Shown: positions 20,152-33,920 of the stretch, piece by piece
Numbering within the stretch: position 1 is the first letter of the stretch
Layout: each line of letters begins with the position of its first letter
Origin: Mycobacterium sp. 852014-50255_SCH5639931
GTDB lineage: Bacteria > Actinomycetota > Actinomycetes > Mycobacteriales > Mycobacteriaceae
Length of the DNA: 64,000 bases
Direction of reading: 5' to 3'
Assembly: GCF_001665605.1 (NCBI RefSeq)
Contig: NZ_LZSV01000016.1
Span: forward strand, 310,001 to 374,000
Program-made: the position numbers and the translations under genes
Notes under the pieces: model-generated
The model's database searches: none
Told to the model about the DNA's origin: nothing
What the model saw: the letters and a program-made list of their open reading frames with translations, nothing else

Positions 20152-21326
20152 CGCTCCCCAGACACCGCGTTGGTCAGGTTCACCCCGGAGCCGGCGTCGA
20201 AAACGGCGAGCTTCGCGGTGTCGAACGCCAGCTCGAGAGACTGCCCGATTGCCGCTTTGGACTCCGCGGGAACCCTTGCCACGAACTGGTTTTCGTGTGC
20301 GTGGGCCGCGGCGGCCAGCTCGTCGAGCTGGGCGGAGTGCGCCGCCCACCCCGCAGTGGAAAAGTAGACGAACTTGTCGGCACCCAGCGACTCAACCAAA
20401 TCCACCTTCACCTCGAAGGTGAGCGCCCGGATGCGCTGGTACCCATCGATCAACGCGGCGTCGTGCAGATGCTCGGGCCGTACCCCGACAATGACGTTCT
20501 CCGGCGCCGGATGCTGCGCGATCGCCTGTCGTACTTCCGGTGTCACCACCACTTCCCCGAACGGCAGCGTCAGCCCGGTGGGCGTCAACGTGGCCGGGAA
20601 GAAGTTCATGGCCGGCGAGCCGATAAACCCCGCGACGAACAGGTTGGCCGGATGTTCGTAGAGCTCGTCGGGGGTGCCGATCTGCTGCGCGACGCCGCCG
20701 CGCATCACCACCACCCGGTCTCCCAGCGTCATGGCCTCGGTCTGGTCGTGGGTGACGTAGACAGTCGTGGTGCCCAGCCGCTTCTGCAGCCGTGCGATCT
20801 CGCCGCGCATCTGGACGCGCAGCTTGGCGTCCAGGTTGGACAGCGGCTCGTCCATCAAAAAGGCTTTGGGCTGGCGCACGATCGCCCGGCCCATCGCGAC
20901 CCGCTGTCGCTGCCCGCCCGACAATTGGGAGGGCTTGCGGTCGAGCAGTTCAGTCAGGTCAAGGGTTTTGGCGGTCTCCACTACCTTCTGGGCGATCTCG
21001 GCCTTCTTCATCTTGGCGAGCGTCAGCGGAAACGCGATGTTCTGCCGCACGGTCATGTGCGGATACAGCGCGTACGACTGGAACACCATCGCGATGTCCC
21101 GATCCTTGGGCGCCTTCTCGTTCATGCGCTCTCCACCGATGCGCAGCTCGCCCGACGAGATGTCCTCAAGGCCGGCAATCATGTTCAGCGTTGTCGTCTT
21201 ACCGCACCCCGACGGGCCGACCAGAATCAGGAACTCGCCGTCGGCGATGGTGATGCTGAGGTCCTTTACCGGGGTGGCGCCGTCCGGGTAGCTCTTGGTG
21301 ACATGGTCCAGCACAATCTCGGCCAT
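20148..21326 (-). CDS. sugC: Trehalose ABC importer ATPase SugC
   Basis: A 392-residue ABC ATPase that powers trehalose import with SugA, SugB and LpqY. It has Walker [10 protein letters not shown], signature [14 protein letters not shown], Walker [12 protein letters not shown] and the switch His in YVTHDQ. A C-terminal regulatory TOBE/OB region of about 150 residues is typical of the MalK class. It lies 4 bp after sugB. The transporter recycles trehalose released during mycolate transfer. Confidence 0.95.
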   Translation of the reverse strand: MAEIVLDHVTKSYPDGATPVKDLSITIADGEFLILVGPSGCGKTTTLNMIAGLEDISSGELRIGGERMNEKAPKDRDIAMVFQSYALYPHMTVRQNIAFPLTLAKMKKAEIAQKVVETAKTLDLTELLDRKPSQLSGGQRQRVAMGRAIVRQPKAFLMDEPLSNLDAKLRVQMRGEIARLQKRLGTTTVYVTHDQTEAMTLGDRVVVMRGGVAQQIGTPDELYEHPANLFVAGFIGSPAMNFFPATLTPTGLTLPFGEVVVTPEVRQAIAQHPAPENVIVGVRPEHLHDAALIDGYQRIRALTFEVKVDLVESLGADKFVYFSTAGWAAHSAQLDELAAAAHAHENQFVARVPAESKAAIGQSLELAFDTAKLAVFDAGSGVNLTNAVSGER

Positions 21327-21330
21327 CGCG

Positions 21331-22162
21331 CTATCCCTTCACAGCGCCGGAGGTCAGCCCGGCGATGATTCTTCGTTGGAAGATTAGAACAAAGAGGATG
21401 ATCGGGACCGTGATCACGACGGCCCCGGCCGCGATCGACCCGGTGGGTTCCTCGAATTGCGAACTGCCACCGAAGTTCGCGATGGCCACCGGAGCGGTGA
21501 TCGCCGCCTTGGTGGCGGTCAGCGACAGCGCCAGCAGCAAGTCGTTCCAGGCGAAGATGAACACCAGAATCGCCGCGGTGACCACCCCGGGCGCGGCCAG
21601 CGGGACGATCACCTTGCGGAACGCCTGGGCCGGTGTGGCGCCGTCCATTTTGGCCGCCTTCTCCAGATCCCACGGAATCTCCCGGAAATACGCCGACAGC
21701 GTGTAGATGGCAAGCGGCAGAGCGAACGTGATGTAGGGCAGGATCAGCCCGGGCCAGGTATCGAACAGGCCGACGAAGCGTTCGATGTTGAACAGCGGGG
21801 TGACCAGCGAGATCGCGGGGAACATGGTGACGAGCAGGGTGGCACCGATCAGCATCCGCTTGCCCGGGAAGTTCAGCCGGGCGATCGCGTAGGCCGCCAT
21901 CGCGCCGAGCCCGACCGCGATCGCGGTGGTGATCAACCCGATCCCGATCGAGTTGACCAGCGCCGAGCTGAACAAGTCACCGCGGAAGATGCCGCGGTAG
22001 TTCTCGAAGGACACCGACGACGGAATCAGCTTGCCGTCCTTGACCGTTGACGTCGGCTTGAGCGAGAGGCTGAGGATCCACAACACCGGAACAAGTGCGT
22101 ACACCACCACAACGGTGTCTAGCAGGACCCAGCCGGCCCAGGCCCGCCCGGTCCCCGCCGTG

Positions 22163-22173
<11 letters not shown>
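21331..22173 (-). CDS. sugB: Trehalose ABC importer permease SugB
   Basis: A 280-residue MalG-type permease with six predicted helices. It has the EAA loop [21 protein letters not shown], which docks on SugC, and the conserved [15 protein letters not shown] loop after helix 1. The ATG at 22173 overlaps the end of sugA by 11 bp and gives a start like that in M. tuberculosis; an upstream extension in this frame is a sugA shadow. Confidence 0.95.
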
Positions 22174-25036
<2,863 letters not shown>

Positions 25037-25196
25037 TGGTGCTCATTCTCCTCCGCCCTGGCCGAGGTCACATCTCGGGCCCTCGTAGCCTATCCAGCGA
25101 CCGCACGCCAACCTGCGCAAACAAGACCCCGCGGTCCGCACGTCCGCGGCGATTCGCCGCCAATCCCCCACTTGAGCATCGGCTAGGTTGAACAGC

Positions 25197-25817
25197 ATGA
25201 CAGCGCCCGGCGATGACTTCGGCGAACGCGCCCACGACGACCAGGCCAAACCGACGCCCGCCGGCAGCGGGGCCCCGGACCAGCCAGAGAGGCCGTGGGA
25301 GCCGCCCGCATCGGCGCCGGCACCGGAATATCCGCCCCCGGCCTATCCGCCGGCGGCGTATCCCACCGAGCACCACCCCGGCTATGGGGGCCAATACCCG
25401 CCGCCGCCACCCGGATACGGGCAGCCGACGGGGTACGAACAGCCGCCGGGCTATGGCACGCCGCCGTACCAGCCGGTGCCCCCGCAATTCGGCGGGCCGC
25501 CCGCCGGCTACGGGCCACCGTCTTATCCGGGCGGCTACTACCCCTCCCCGGACTACCTGGGCGGCTACGGGTTGCCGAGTGGACTCAAGCCGGGCACGAA
25601 CAAGCTCGCTATCGCGTCGCTCATCTCGTCGTTCACCGGTGTGTTCTGCTGCTGCCTCGGCTCGATCGCGGGCATCGTGATGGGAGTGGTCGCGCTCAAT
25701 CAGATCAAGCGCACCCAGCAAGACGGCTACGGCCTCGCGGTCGCCGGCATCGTCATCGGCGTCGCAACCCTGGTGGTGGGCCTGATCTTCGCGATCTTCG
25801 CGATGCACTCGCGTTAG
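25197..25817 (+). CDS. Pro/Tyr-rich DUF4190 membrane protein
   Basis: A 206-residue protein in two halves. Residues 1-135 are a low-complexity Pro/Gly/Tyr-rich tail (repeats of the PPPGYG type). The C-terminal part is a DUF4190-like pair of helices: a Cys-rich one (SLISSFTGVFCCCLGSIAGIV), a KRTQQDGYG turn and a second helix. Such proteins are common actinobacterial membrane proteins of unknown role. I chose ATG 25197 over a TTG three codons upstream. Rv1233c is the M. tuberculosis counterpart. Confidence 0.8.
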   Translation: MTAPGDDFGERAHDDQAKPTPAGSGAPDQPERPWEPPASAPAPEYPPPAYPPAAYPTEHHPGYGGQYPPPPPGYGQPTGYEQPPGYGTPPYQPVPPQFGGPPAGYGPPSYPGGYYPSPDYLGGYGLPSGLKPGTNKLAIASLISSFTGVFCCCLGSIAGIVMGVVALNQIKRTQQDGYGLAVAGIVIGVATLVVGLIFAIFAMHSR

Positions 25818-25886
25818 CACCATCGCGTAAGCGGGCCAACACCGCCGCCATCTGCCCTGCCGCCCGGCGCTGCCTAGGCTTTCCCC

Positions 25887-27194
25887 ATGGCATCGGTCAA
25901 CAGGGTGTACATCGCCCGGCTCTCGCGGATGTTGGTGCTGGGTCCACTCGGCGAGTCCTTCGGCCGGATCCGCGATGTGGTGATCAGCATCAGCATCGTG
26001 CGTCAGCAGCCCCGCGTGCTGGGGTTGGTCGTCGATTTGGCGACGCGGCGCAGCATCTTCATCCCGATGCTCCGGGTCACCGCGATCGAGCCGGAGGCGG
26101 TCACGCTCAACACCGGCAGCGTGTCCCTGCGCCACTTCGAACAGCGTCCGGGCGAGGTGCTGGCGATCGGCCAGGTGCTCGACACCCAGGTCAGGGTCAA
26201 CGACCCCGCGCTGCCTGAGCTGGCCGGCCTCGACGTCGTCGTCACCGACCTGGGCATCGAACAAATCCGCACCCGCGACTGGATGGTGAGCCGGGTGGCG
26301 GTCCGCAGTCAGCGGCGGCTGGGTCGGCGCGGCCCCGTGCACGTCGTGGATTGGCAAAACGTGCAGGGCCTGACCCCTTCGGCGCTGGCGCTGCCGGGCC
26401 AGGGGGTGGCGCAGCTGCTGAACCAGTTCGAGGGCTGGAAGGCGGTCGATGTGGCGGACGCCATCCGCGGGCTGCCGCCCAAGCGGCGCTACGAGGTGCT
26501 CAAAGCGCTCGACGACGACCGGCTGGCGGATGTCCTGCAGGAACTGCCGGAGCTGGACCAGGCCGACGTGCTGTCCGAGCTGGGCACCGAACGCTCGGCC
26601 GACGTGCTCGAGGAGATGGATCCCGACGATGCCGCCGACCTGCTCGGCGTGCTGAATCCGACCGACGCCGAGATGCTCCTGACCCGGATGGACCCTGGCG
26701 ATTCGGCCCCGGTACGTCGGCTGCTGGCACATTCGCCCGACACCGCGGGCGGCCTGATGACGTCGGATCCGGTGGTGCTGACACCTGACACGTCGGTCGC
26801 CGAGGCGCTGGCCCGGGTCCGCGACCCCGACCTCACCCCGGCCCTGTCGTCCATGGTGTTCGTGGTGCGCCCGCCCACGTCCACACCCACGGGTCGGTAT
26901 CTGGGCTGTGTGCAGTTGCAGCGACTGCTACGCGAACCACCGGCGGAGTTGGTCGGTGGGATAGTCGACAACGACCTGCTCACCCTGACGCCGGAAACGC
27001 CGCTGGGGGCGGTGACCCGCTACCTGGCCGCCTACAACCTGGTGTGCGGACCGGTCCTGGATGACCAGAACCACCTATTGGGCGCGGTGACGGTGGACGA
27101 TCTTCTCGATCACTTGTTGCCGCACGACTGGCGGGTCGATGTGCAGGCGCTCGACGCCACCGGCCGGCTCGATGAACTGGGAGGATCCGCGTGA
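25887..27194 (+). CDS. MgtE N-terminal/CBS domain protein without transmembrane channel
   Basis: A 435-residue soluble protein. It starts with a PRC-barrel-like region (about 1-100), then an MgtE N-domain of repeated helical units (VLQELPELDQADVLSEL, EEMDPDDAADLLGVL) near residues 210-290, then a CBS pair (AGGLMTSDPVVLTPDTSVAEAL, and LLGAVTVDDLLDHL near the end). The membrane channel of true MgtE is missing, so it probably senses Mg2+ or a nucleotide and acts on a partner. The next gene starts inside its stop codon. M. tuberculosis Rv1232c is similar. Confidence 0.85.
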   Translation: MASVNRVYIARLSRMLVLGPLGESFGRIRDVVISISIVRQQPRVLGLVVDLATRRSIFIPMLRVTAIEPEAVTLNTGSVSLRHFEQRPGEVLAIGQVLDTQVRVNDPALPELAGLDVVVTDLGIEQIRTRDWMVSRVAVRSQRRLGRRGPVHVVDWQNVQGLTPSALALPGQGVAQLLNQFEGWKAVDVADAIRGLPPKRRYEVLKALDDDRLADVLQELPELDQADVLSELGTERSADVLEEMDPDDAADLLGVLNPTDAEMLLTRMDPGDSAPVRRLLAHSPDTAGGLMTSDPVVLTPDTSVAEALARVRDPDLTPALSSMVFVVRPPTSTPTGRYLGCVQLQRLLREPPAELVGGIVDNDLLTLTPETPLGAVTRYLAAYNLVCGPVLDDQNHLLGAVTVDDLLDHLLPHDWRVDVQALDATGRLDELGGSA

Positions 27195-27727
27195 GCACGT
27201 CCTCGACCCCGCGCCGGCTCTACACCCCGCGGACGTCGCGCAGGTACTCGCCCCGCCTCGACCCCGAGGCCGTCGGCCAGATCACCGAATCGATCGCGCG
27301 CTTCTTCGGCACCGGCCGCTACCTGCTGGTGCAGACCATCCTCGTGGTGGCGTGGATTGCGCTGAACCTGTTCGCGGTGGGTCTGCGGTGGGACCCTTAC
27401 CCCTTCATCCTGCTCAACCTGGCTTTCTCCACGCAGGCCGCCTACGCGGCGCCGCTGATTCTGCTCGCCCAGAATCGTCAGGAAAATCGCGACCGGGTCG
27501 CGCTCGAACAGGATCGCCATCGCGCGGCGCAGACCAAGGCCGACACCGAGTTTCTGGCCCGCGAACTCGCCGCCGTGCGACTGGCGGTCGGTGAGGTCGT
27601 GACCCGCGAATATCTGCGTCACGAGCTCGAGGACCTACGCTCCCTGCTGGCGAATCTGGACGCCGAATCCGAGGGTTCTGAGGCGGTGCAGGGCGATGAC
27701 AGCGTCGACCGCAACGCAAGGAAATAG
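27191..27727 (+). CDS. DUF1003 membrane protein
   Basis: A 178-residue protein with a basic N-terminus and two membrane helices (YLLVQTILVVAWIALNLFAV and FILLNLAFSTQAAYAAPLILLAQ) that form the DUF1003 core. NRQENRDRVALEQDR follows, then a long charged, coiled-coil-prone C-terminus. The GTG start overlaps the stop of the MgtE-N/CBS gene, so the two are probably made together and may form one regulatory unit. Function unknown. Rv1231c is the M. tuberculosis counterpart. Confidence 0.85.
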   Translation: MSTSSTPRRLYTPRTSRRYSPRLDPEAVGQITESIARFFGTGRYLLVQTILVVAWIALNLFAVGLRWDPYPFILLNLAFSTQAAYAAPLILLAQNRQENRDRVALEQDRHRAAQTKADTEFLARELAAVRLAVGEVVTREYLRHELEDLRSLLANLDAESEGSEAVQGDDSVDRNARK

Positions 27728-27748
27728 GGCATAAACCAGTTCCGACCA

Positions 27749-27794
27749 TTGCGCCACTCTGGTCACAAGAGTTATGTATGGTGATCTAGTTCAC
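27749..27794 (+). promoter_or_regulatory. Candidate promoter with CRP-like operator before the transglycosylase gene
   Basis: TTGCGC (27749-27754), a 17-bp spacer and TTATGT (27772-27777) form a plausible -35/-10 pair. GTGA-N6-TCAC at 27781-27794 has the inner core of the mycobacterial CRP consensus TGTGA-N6-TCACA but lacks the outer T and A. It would overlap the transcription start, a position more typical of repression. Confidence 0.4.
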
Positions 27795-27837
27795 GGCTGA
27801 GAAGCAGTTGACCAGATCACATACCTAGGACGGTCGA

Positions 27838-29106
27838 GTGCGCATTGGGGGACGCCGGGGTGCACACCCGGCCGCCGCTGCGGAGCGGCAACGAGCGCTT
27901 CAGGTAACACGCACGCGCGCGTTCGGGGTCGCGACCATCACCCCGTTGATTTTCGCCGGAGCCGTGAGCGGAGCGGCGCCTTCGCTCCCCGAAAAACTCC
28001 CTCCGGTGCACGCGAACATCACCCCGGTGGCAGCTGTCTCCCCTAGCATTCCCGACTTGTCGGGGCCCGCCGTCGTCCCCATCGACCGTTCCCCGACCGC
28101 TTTCCACGTCGCCGAACCCGCCTTGTCGGCACCACCGCCAGCGATGATCGTGAATGCGCCTGGGGCGCTTGGCATCCCGAGCATCGCGCTGGCGGCCTAT
28201 CGCAGTGCCGAGCAACGGATGGCCGTGGCCGCACCGAACTGCGGCGTCAGCTGGAACTTGCTGGCGGGGATCGGACGCATCGAGTCGGGGCATGCGGGCG
28301 GCGGCGCGGTTGACGCGCGCGGCACCGCCGTCGTCCCGATCTACGGCCCCGCGTTGGACGGCACGCTGCCGGGCAACGAGGTCATCCTGCAGAGCAGCAC
28401 CGGCAATCGCCCCACTTATGCCCGCGCGATGGGACCGATGCAGTTCTTGCCGGGCACCTGGGCGCGATACGCGTCCGACGGCAAGGGCGACGGCGTTGCC
28501 GATCCGCAGAACCTCTTCGACTCCACCCTGGCGGCGGCCCGCTACCTGTGCAGCGGCGGCCTCAACCTCCGCGACCCGTCGCAAGTGATGGCCGCGATCC
28601 TTCGCTACAACAACTCGATGGCCTACGCGCAGAACGTGCTGGGCTGGGCCTCGGCGTACGCCACCGGGGTGGTTCCGGTCGACCTGCCTCCGATGACGGG
28701 TCCGCCGCCTCCGCTCGGCGACGGATTCCTCGAGCATCCCGAGGGACTAGGCCCCAACCTGCCGATGAACGTCAACGGGTTGCCGGTGGACGATCCACTG
28801 GCGCGCATGCCGCTGATCGACCTCGGCCAACCGCAGAGCGCCGGTCCACCGCCGATGTTCCCGTGGATGACCCCCACCCAACAGCAGGCCCCGACGCGGC
28901 AGCCCGGCTGCACGGTGATCTGCGTCGGCTCCCAGAACCCGCCGCCCGCCGCCCCGCCGTGGGCGCCGCCGCAGGGCCCACCGCCGCCTCCGGACCCGCA
29001 GGCGGCCCCGCCCGCCGCTGCGCCCCCGGCCGCACCGGCGCCCAAGCCGGCCGGCCCGCCGAACGCGGCGGCGCCGAAGCAGCCGGGTCCCGCTACGGGC
29101 GGCTGA
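27838..29106 (+). CDS. Secreted lytic murein transglycosylase
   Basis: A 422-residue cell-wall enzyme that cleaves peptidoglycan glycan strands. A basic N-terminus and a hydrophobic stretch (FGVATITPLIFAGAVSGAAP) act as a signal or anchor. The catalytic domain spans about residues 115-285: the likely catalytic Glu is in AGIGRIESGH, with AMGPMQFLPGTWARYASDG, ARYLCSGG and ILRYNNSMAYAQNVLGWA, as in MltB-type enzymes. The C-terminal 130 residues are Pro/Ala-rich and probably span the wall. GTG start. M. tuberculosis Rv1230c is the counterpart. Confidence 0.9.
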   Translation: MRIGGRRGAHPAAAAERQRALQVTRTRAFGVATITPLIFAGAVSGAAPSLPEKLPPVHANITPVAAVSPSIPDLSGPAVVPIDRSPTAFHVAEPALSAPPPAMIVNAPGALGIPSIALAAYRSAEQRMAVAAPNCGVSWNLLAGIGRIESGHAGGGAVDARGTAVVPIYGPALDGTLPGNEVILQSSTGNRPTYARAMGPMQFLPGTWARYASDGKGDGVADPQNLFDSTLAAARYLCSGGLNLRDPSQVMAAILRYNNSMAYAQNVLGWASAYATGVVPVDLPPMTGPPPPLGDGFLEHPEGLGPNLPMNVNGLPVDDPLARMPLIDLGQPQSAGPPPMFPWMTPTQQQAPTRQPGCTVICVGSQNPPPAAPPWAPPQGPPPPPDPQAAPPAAAPPAAPAPKPAGPPNAAAPKQPGPATGG

Positions 29107-29142
29107 CCAGCCCACAACGTCACGCGCCTACACTCGGCGGTG

Positions 29143-30288
29143 ATGTCCCCTCATGACACTGCCGACCTGAGCGCAGCAATCCGCACCGCACTGGGGAAGG
29201 TGATCGACCCCGAGTTACGGCGCCCGATCACCGAACTCGGAATGGTCAAAAGCATTGACACCGAGCCCGACGGTGGCGTGCACGTGGCGATCTACCTGAC
29301 CACCGCCGCCTGCCCGAAGAAGACCGAAATCAGCGAGCGGGTCACCCAGGCCGTCTCCGACGTTCCGGGCACCGGGGCCGTGAAAGTCACCCTCGACGTG
29401 ATGAACGACGAGCAGCGCACCGAACTGCGCAAGCAGTTGCGCGGAGACGCCCGCGACCCCGTCATCCCCTTCGCCCAGCCGAACTCGCTGACGCGGGTCT
29501 ATGCGGTCGCGTCCGGGAAGGGCGGGGTGGGAAAGTCCACCGTCACGGTCAACCTCGCCGCCGCGATGGCGGCCCGGGGACTGTCGGTCGGCGTACTCGA
29601 CGCCGACATCCACGGCCATTCCATCCCCCGCATGATGGGCACCACCGACCGGCCGACCCAGGTTGAGTCGATGATCCTGCCGCCGATCGCCCACGAGGTG
29701 AAGGTCATCTCGATCGCCCAGTTCACCGAGGGCAACGCGCCCGTGGTGTGGCGCGGGCCCATGCTGCACCGGGCGTTGCAACAGTTCCTGGCCGACGTCT
29801 ATTGGGGCGACCTCGATGTCCTGTTGCTGGATCTGCCGCCGGGCACCGGCGACATCGCCATCTCGGTGGCTCAGCTGATCCCGAGCGCCGAGCTCATGGT
29901 CGTGACGACGCCGCAGCTGGCCGCCGCCGAGGTCGCCGAGCGGGCGGGCAGCATCGCGTTGCAAACCCGGCAGCGCATCGCCGGCGTGGTGGAGAACATG
30001 TCGGGCCTCACGCTGCCGGACGGCTCGACCATGCAGGTGTTCGGCGAGGGCGGCGGCCGTCAGGTGGCCGAACGATTGTCCCGCGCGGTCGGTGCCGATG
30101 TGCCGCTGCTGGGTCAGATCCCGCTGGACCCCGCGTTGGTGGCCGCGGGCGATTCGGGCACTCCGATCGTCCTGAGTGCCCCCGATTCCCCGGCGGGCAA
30201 GGAACTGCGCAACGTGGCCGACAACCTGTCGTCGCGACGGCGTGGATTGGCGGGTGTGTCACTCGGGCTCGATCCGACGCGGCGCTAG
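29143..30288 (+). CDS. mrp: Iron-sulfur cluster carrier ATPase Mrp/ApbC
   Basis: A 381-residue protein with an N-terminal DUF59/MIP18 domain (VIDPELRRPITELGMV) and a P-loop ATPase domain carrying the deviant Walker A GKGGVGKST near residue 122, DADIHGHSIPRMMG, and LLLDLPPGTGD. Mrp proteins bind and deliver Fe-S clusters. The usual C-terminal CxxC is not present in the visible sequence; it reads VVENMSGLTLPDG where that motif normally lies. I chose the ATG at 29143; a GTG directly before it is equally possible. It converges with tatB. Confidence 0.93.
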   Translation: MSPHDTADLSAAIRTALGKVIDPELRRPITELGMVKSIDTEPDGGVHVAIYLTTAACPKKTEISERVTQAVSDVPGTGAVKVTLDVMNDEQRTELRKQLRGDARDPVIPFAQPNSLTRVYAVASGKGGVGKSTVTVNLAAAMAARGLSVGVLDADIHGHSIPRMMGTTDRPTQVESMILPPIAHEVKVISIAQFTEGNAPVVWRGPMLHRALQQFLADVYWGDLDVLLLDLPPGTGDIAISVAQLIPSAELMVVTTPQLAAAEVAERAGSIALQTRQRIAGVVENMSGLTLPDGSTMQVFGEGGGRQVAERLSRAVGADVPLLGQIPLDPALVAAGDSGTPIVLSAPDSPAGKELRNVADNLSSRRRGLAGVSLGLDPTRR

Positions 30289-30292
30289 GCCT

Positions 30293-30330
30293 GATGGGGG
30301 CGACCCTTCGCCGCGGTTGCGATCCCCGCG
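30293..30330. repeat. Degenerate single copy of the 55-bp palindromic repeat family
   Basis: The 38 bp between mrp and tatB begin GATGGGGGCGACCC and end TTGCGATCCCCGC. They resemble the ends of the 55-bp units at 34593-34702 (GATGGTGGCGACCC and CTCGCGATCGCCAC) with a shortened middle. The GGGG/CCCC ends could pair. Lying between convergent genes, it may also act as a two-way terminator. Confidence 0.45.
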
Positions 30331-30723
30331 CTAGGTCGCGTCGGCGTCGAAGGGTGTCTGTCCGGGGGCGTGCGTCTGGGGCGGTCTCGACGGCTCCGAC
30401 GGAGTGGCGGGCGCCCCGTTGACCGGCCTGTCGAAGTTCCCGGTGAGGAAGGAATCGTCGCCGTCCAGCAGGTGCTTGGTCAGCGCGGCGCGCGGCGTCA
30501 TCCCCCGTAGCCTCTGCAATTCGCTCAGCGGAACGCGCAGATCGTCGAACTCGGGCCCGAGGTCTTCGCGCAGCTGGGTGGTCACCCCGCTGAGGTAATC
30601 ACGGGCCTGCCGCAGCGCGGTCGACGTCCAGCGGATGGCCCCGGGAAGTCGCTCCGGCCCGAGGACCACCAGCCCGACCACGACGAGGACCAGGATGTGC
30701 TCCCAGCTCAGACTGCCGAACAT
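30331..30723 (-). CDS. tatB: Sec-independent protein translocase subunit TatB
   Basis: A 130-residue Tat translocase subunit. The N-terminal membrane helix ([24 protein letters not shown]) contains the Gly-Pro hinge common to TatA/B. A long amphipathic helix follows ([21 protein letters not shown]) and then a disordered Pro-rich tail. With TatC it recognises twin-arginine signal peptides. It starts immediately after the htrA stop, with no gap, in the stress cluster. Counterpart: Rv1224. Confidence 0.95.
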   Translation of the reverse strand: MFGSLSWEHILVLVVVGLVVLGPERLPGAIRWTSTALRQARDYLSGVTTQLREDLGPEFDDLRVPLSELQRLRGMTPRAALTKHLLDGDDSFLTGNFDRPVNGAPATPSEPSRPPQTHAPGQTPFDADAT

Positions 30724-32391
<1,668 letters not shown>

Positions 32392-32425
32392 TCAACCACG
32401 GGGAGTTCGGCGAGACGGTGTCGAG

Positions 32426-32824
32426 CTACGGGCGCTTGCGCTGCTCACGGGCGTCGCGCTCAGCAAAACGGTCGGACGCCCGGGTGGTCATGTCATCGGG
32501 CGAATCGTAGGGAATCTCAGCGAGCATTCCGAGCAGCGTGCTGGGGATACGGATCGGATGCGAGTCGCGCAGCGCCGCACGGGCCCGGCTCTGATCGTCG
32601 ACCTCGGCCGCGCACTCCGGGCACAGCGACAGGTGATGCGCCGCCCGGAGGTGCGCGTTCATCCGCAGCTCACCGTCGACGAACGCCGCGATGGCTTCGA
32701 CGGAAAGGTGCTCGGTCGAACCGAACTGGCGCGGCGCGCCGACGGGCGCATCGCTCTGGGAGGCGAACTGTGCGGGAAGCCAGGAGAACGCGCGGCGGAA
32801 GAGATGTCCTCCTCGATCGGGCAT
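32426..32824 (-). CDS. rseA: Anti-sigma-E factor RseA
   Basis: A 132-residue soluble zinc-binding anti-sigma factor. The ZAS motif is visible as HHLSLCPECAAEV (His, then CxxC). The upstream helix LSVEAIAAFVDGELRMNAHLRAA is almost the same as in M. tuberculosis RseA (Rv1222). It sequesters SigE; in M. tuberculosis it is phosphorylated by PknB and degraded. The C-terminal tail is shorter than I recall in M. tuberculosis (154 residues). ATG 32824 is 7 nt after AAAGGA; a GTG directly before it is possible. It lies 132 bp after sigE. Confidence 0.93.
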   Translation of the reverse strand: MPDRGGHLFRRAFSWLPAQFASQSDAPVGAPRQFGSTEHLSVEAIAAFVDGELRMNAHLRAAHHLSLCPECAAEVDDQSRARAALRDSHPIRIPSTLLGMLAEIPYDSPDDMTTRASDRFAERDAREQRKRP

Positions 32825-32956
32825 CACCGGGTCCTTTCGTAGCGCCTACCCCTCGAATGTAGCGCGAGGCGTGCGCAATAGCGCATCTCAAGACCACAAA
32901 ACCGGTGGCTTACATCCGGGCGGGGACCCGGCTGTGTCGATTCGGGTGTTCGCCGG

Positions 32957-33718
32957 CTACGCCGGCTCAGCGTGCAGTGCACCCCGGCCGGCACCGGGAT
33001 GGGCGGCCAGGTAGTCGCGCAGCGCCTGACGTCCACGGTGGATACGACTGCGCACGGTCCCGAGCTTCACGCCCAGCGTCGCGCCGATCTCCTCGTAGGA
33101 CAGGCCCTCGATGTCGCACAGCACGACTGCGGCGCGGAACTCCGGCGGCAGCGAATCCAAAGCCGCCTGCAGGTCCGGCCCGAGCCGTGCATCGTGGTAA
33201 ATCTGCTCGGGGTTGGGCTCGTCCGCGGGCACCCGCTCGTAATCCTCGGGTAGCGCCTCCATCCGGATCCGGGCGCGCCGGCGGACCATGTCGAGGAACA
33301 GGTTGGTGGTGATGCGGTGCAACCAGCCTTCGAACGTTCCGGGCTGATAGTTCTGCACCGACCGGAAAACCCGGATGAAGGTCTCCTGGGTGAGATCCTC
33401 GGCGTCGTGCTGATTGCCGGAGAGGCGGTAGGCCAGCCGGTATACCCGGTCGGCGTGCTGACGCACCAGCTCGTCCCACGAGGGCATCGTGGACTTGTCC
33501 CCGGTCGCGTCGAATACCGCGGTGCCTTGCAACTCGTCGGACGCCTTCACCCACTCGTCCGTGGGGCAGTCCTGCGCGTGCGACATGCTGGTCGGGCCCA
33601 AAAGCGTGGTGATGATCGAATCCTCCGAATTCGTCCTGCCGAAAAGCGACAAGTCGTCACCGGCGGCAACACGTAGCCGCCAGTCCGTATTCCCGTGCCA
33701 ACGCGCTCCGCGATCCAT
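32957..33718 (-). CDS. sigE: ECF RNA polymerase sigma factor SigE
   Basis: A 253-residue ECF sigma factor for envelope stress. Sigma region 2 (about 85-150) holds [28 protein letters not shown] and region 4 (about 190-240) holds [41 protein letters not shown], almost identical to M. tuberculosis SigE. The first 60 residues are more variable; internal start codons (for example MSHAQD) recall the alternative starts described for M. tuberculosis SigE. The order sigE-rseA-htrA-tatB is conserved. Confidence 0.96.
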   Translation of the reverse strand: MDRGARWHGNTDWRLRVAAGDDLSLFGRTNSEDSIITTLLGPTSMSHAQDCPTDEWVKASDELQGTAVFDATGDKSTMPSWDELVRQHADRVYRLAYRLSGNQHDAEDLTQETFIRVFRSVQNYQPGTFEGWLHRITTNLFLDMVRRRARIRMEALPEDYERVPADEPNPEQIYHDARLGPDLQAALDSLPPEFRAAVVLCDIEGLSYEEIGATLGVKLGTVRSRIHRGRQALRDYLAAHPGAGRGALHAEPA

Positions 33719-33760
33719 AGGGACACCGTCGCGTATCGGCGTATGTGCGATATATGAGCA

Positions 33761-33780
33761 GTCTGAGCTGAGGCTGAGAA
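33761..33780 (-). promoter_or_regulatory. MprA-box-like direct repeats upstream of sigE
   Basis: On the minus strand, about 45-60 bp before the sigE ATG, the sequence reads TTCTCAGCCTCAGCTCAGAC. It contains repeated CTCAG units in tandem, resembling the loosely conserved direct repeats bound by the stress regulator MprA. MprAB is known to activate sigE in M. tuberculosis. The match was made by eye. Confidence 0.35.
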
Positions 33781-33920
33781 ACAGGATCGTTACCAGCGCT
33801 GTCCAGGAGATATCCGCCGCGGCGTGAGCTTAAACGCAGCGGCCTCGCCGGGCGTGTCGTAACGGTGCAGCTTAGGCGCGCCATGCCGGGGTGCGCAGCG
33901 AAGTGGAATACGCTGCGGGC

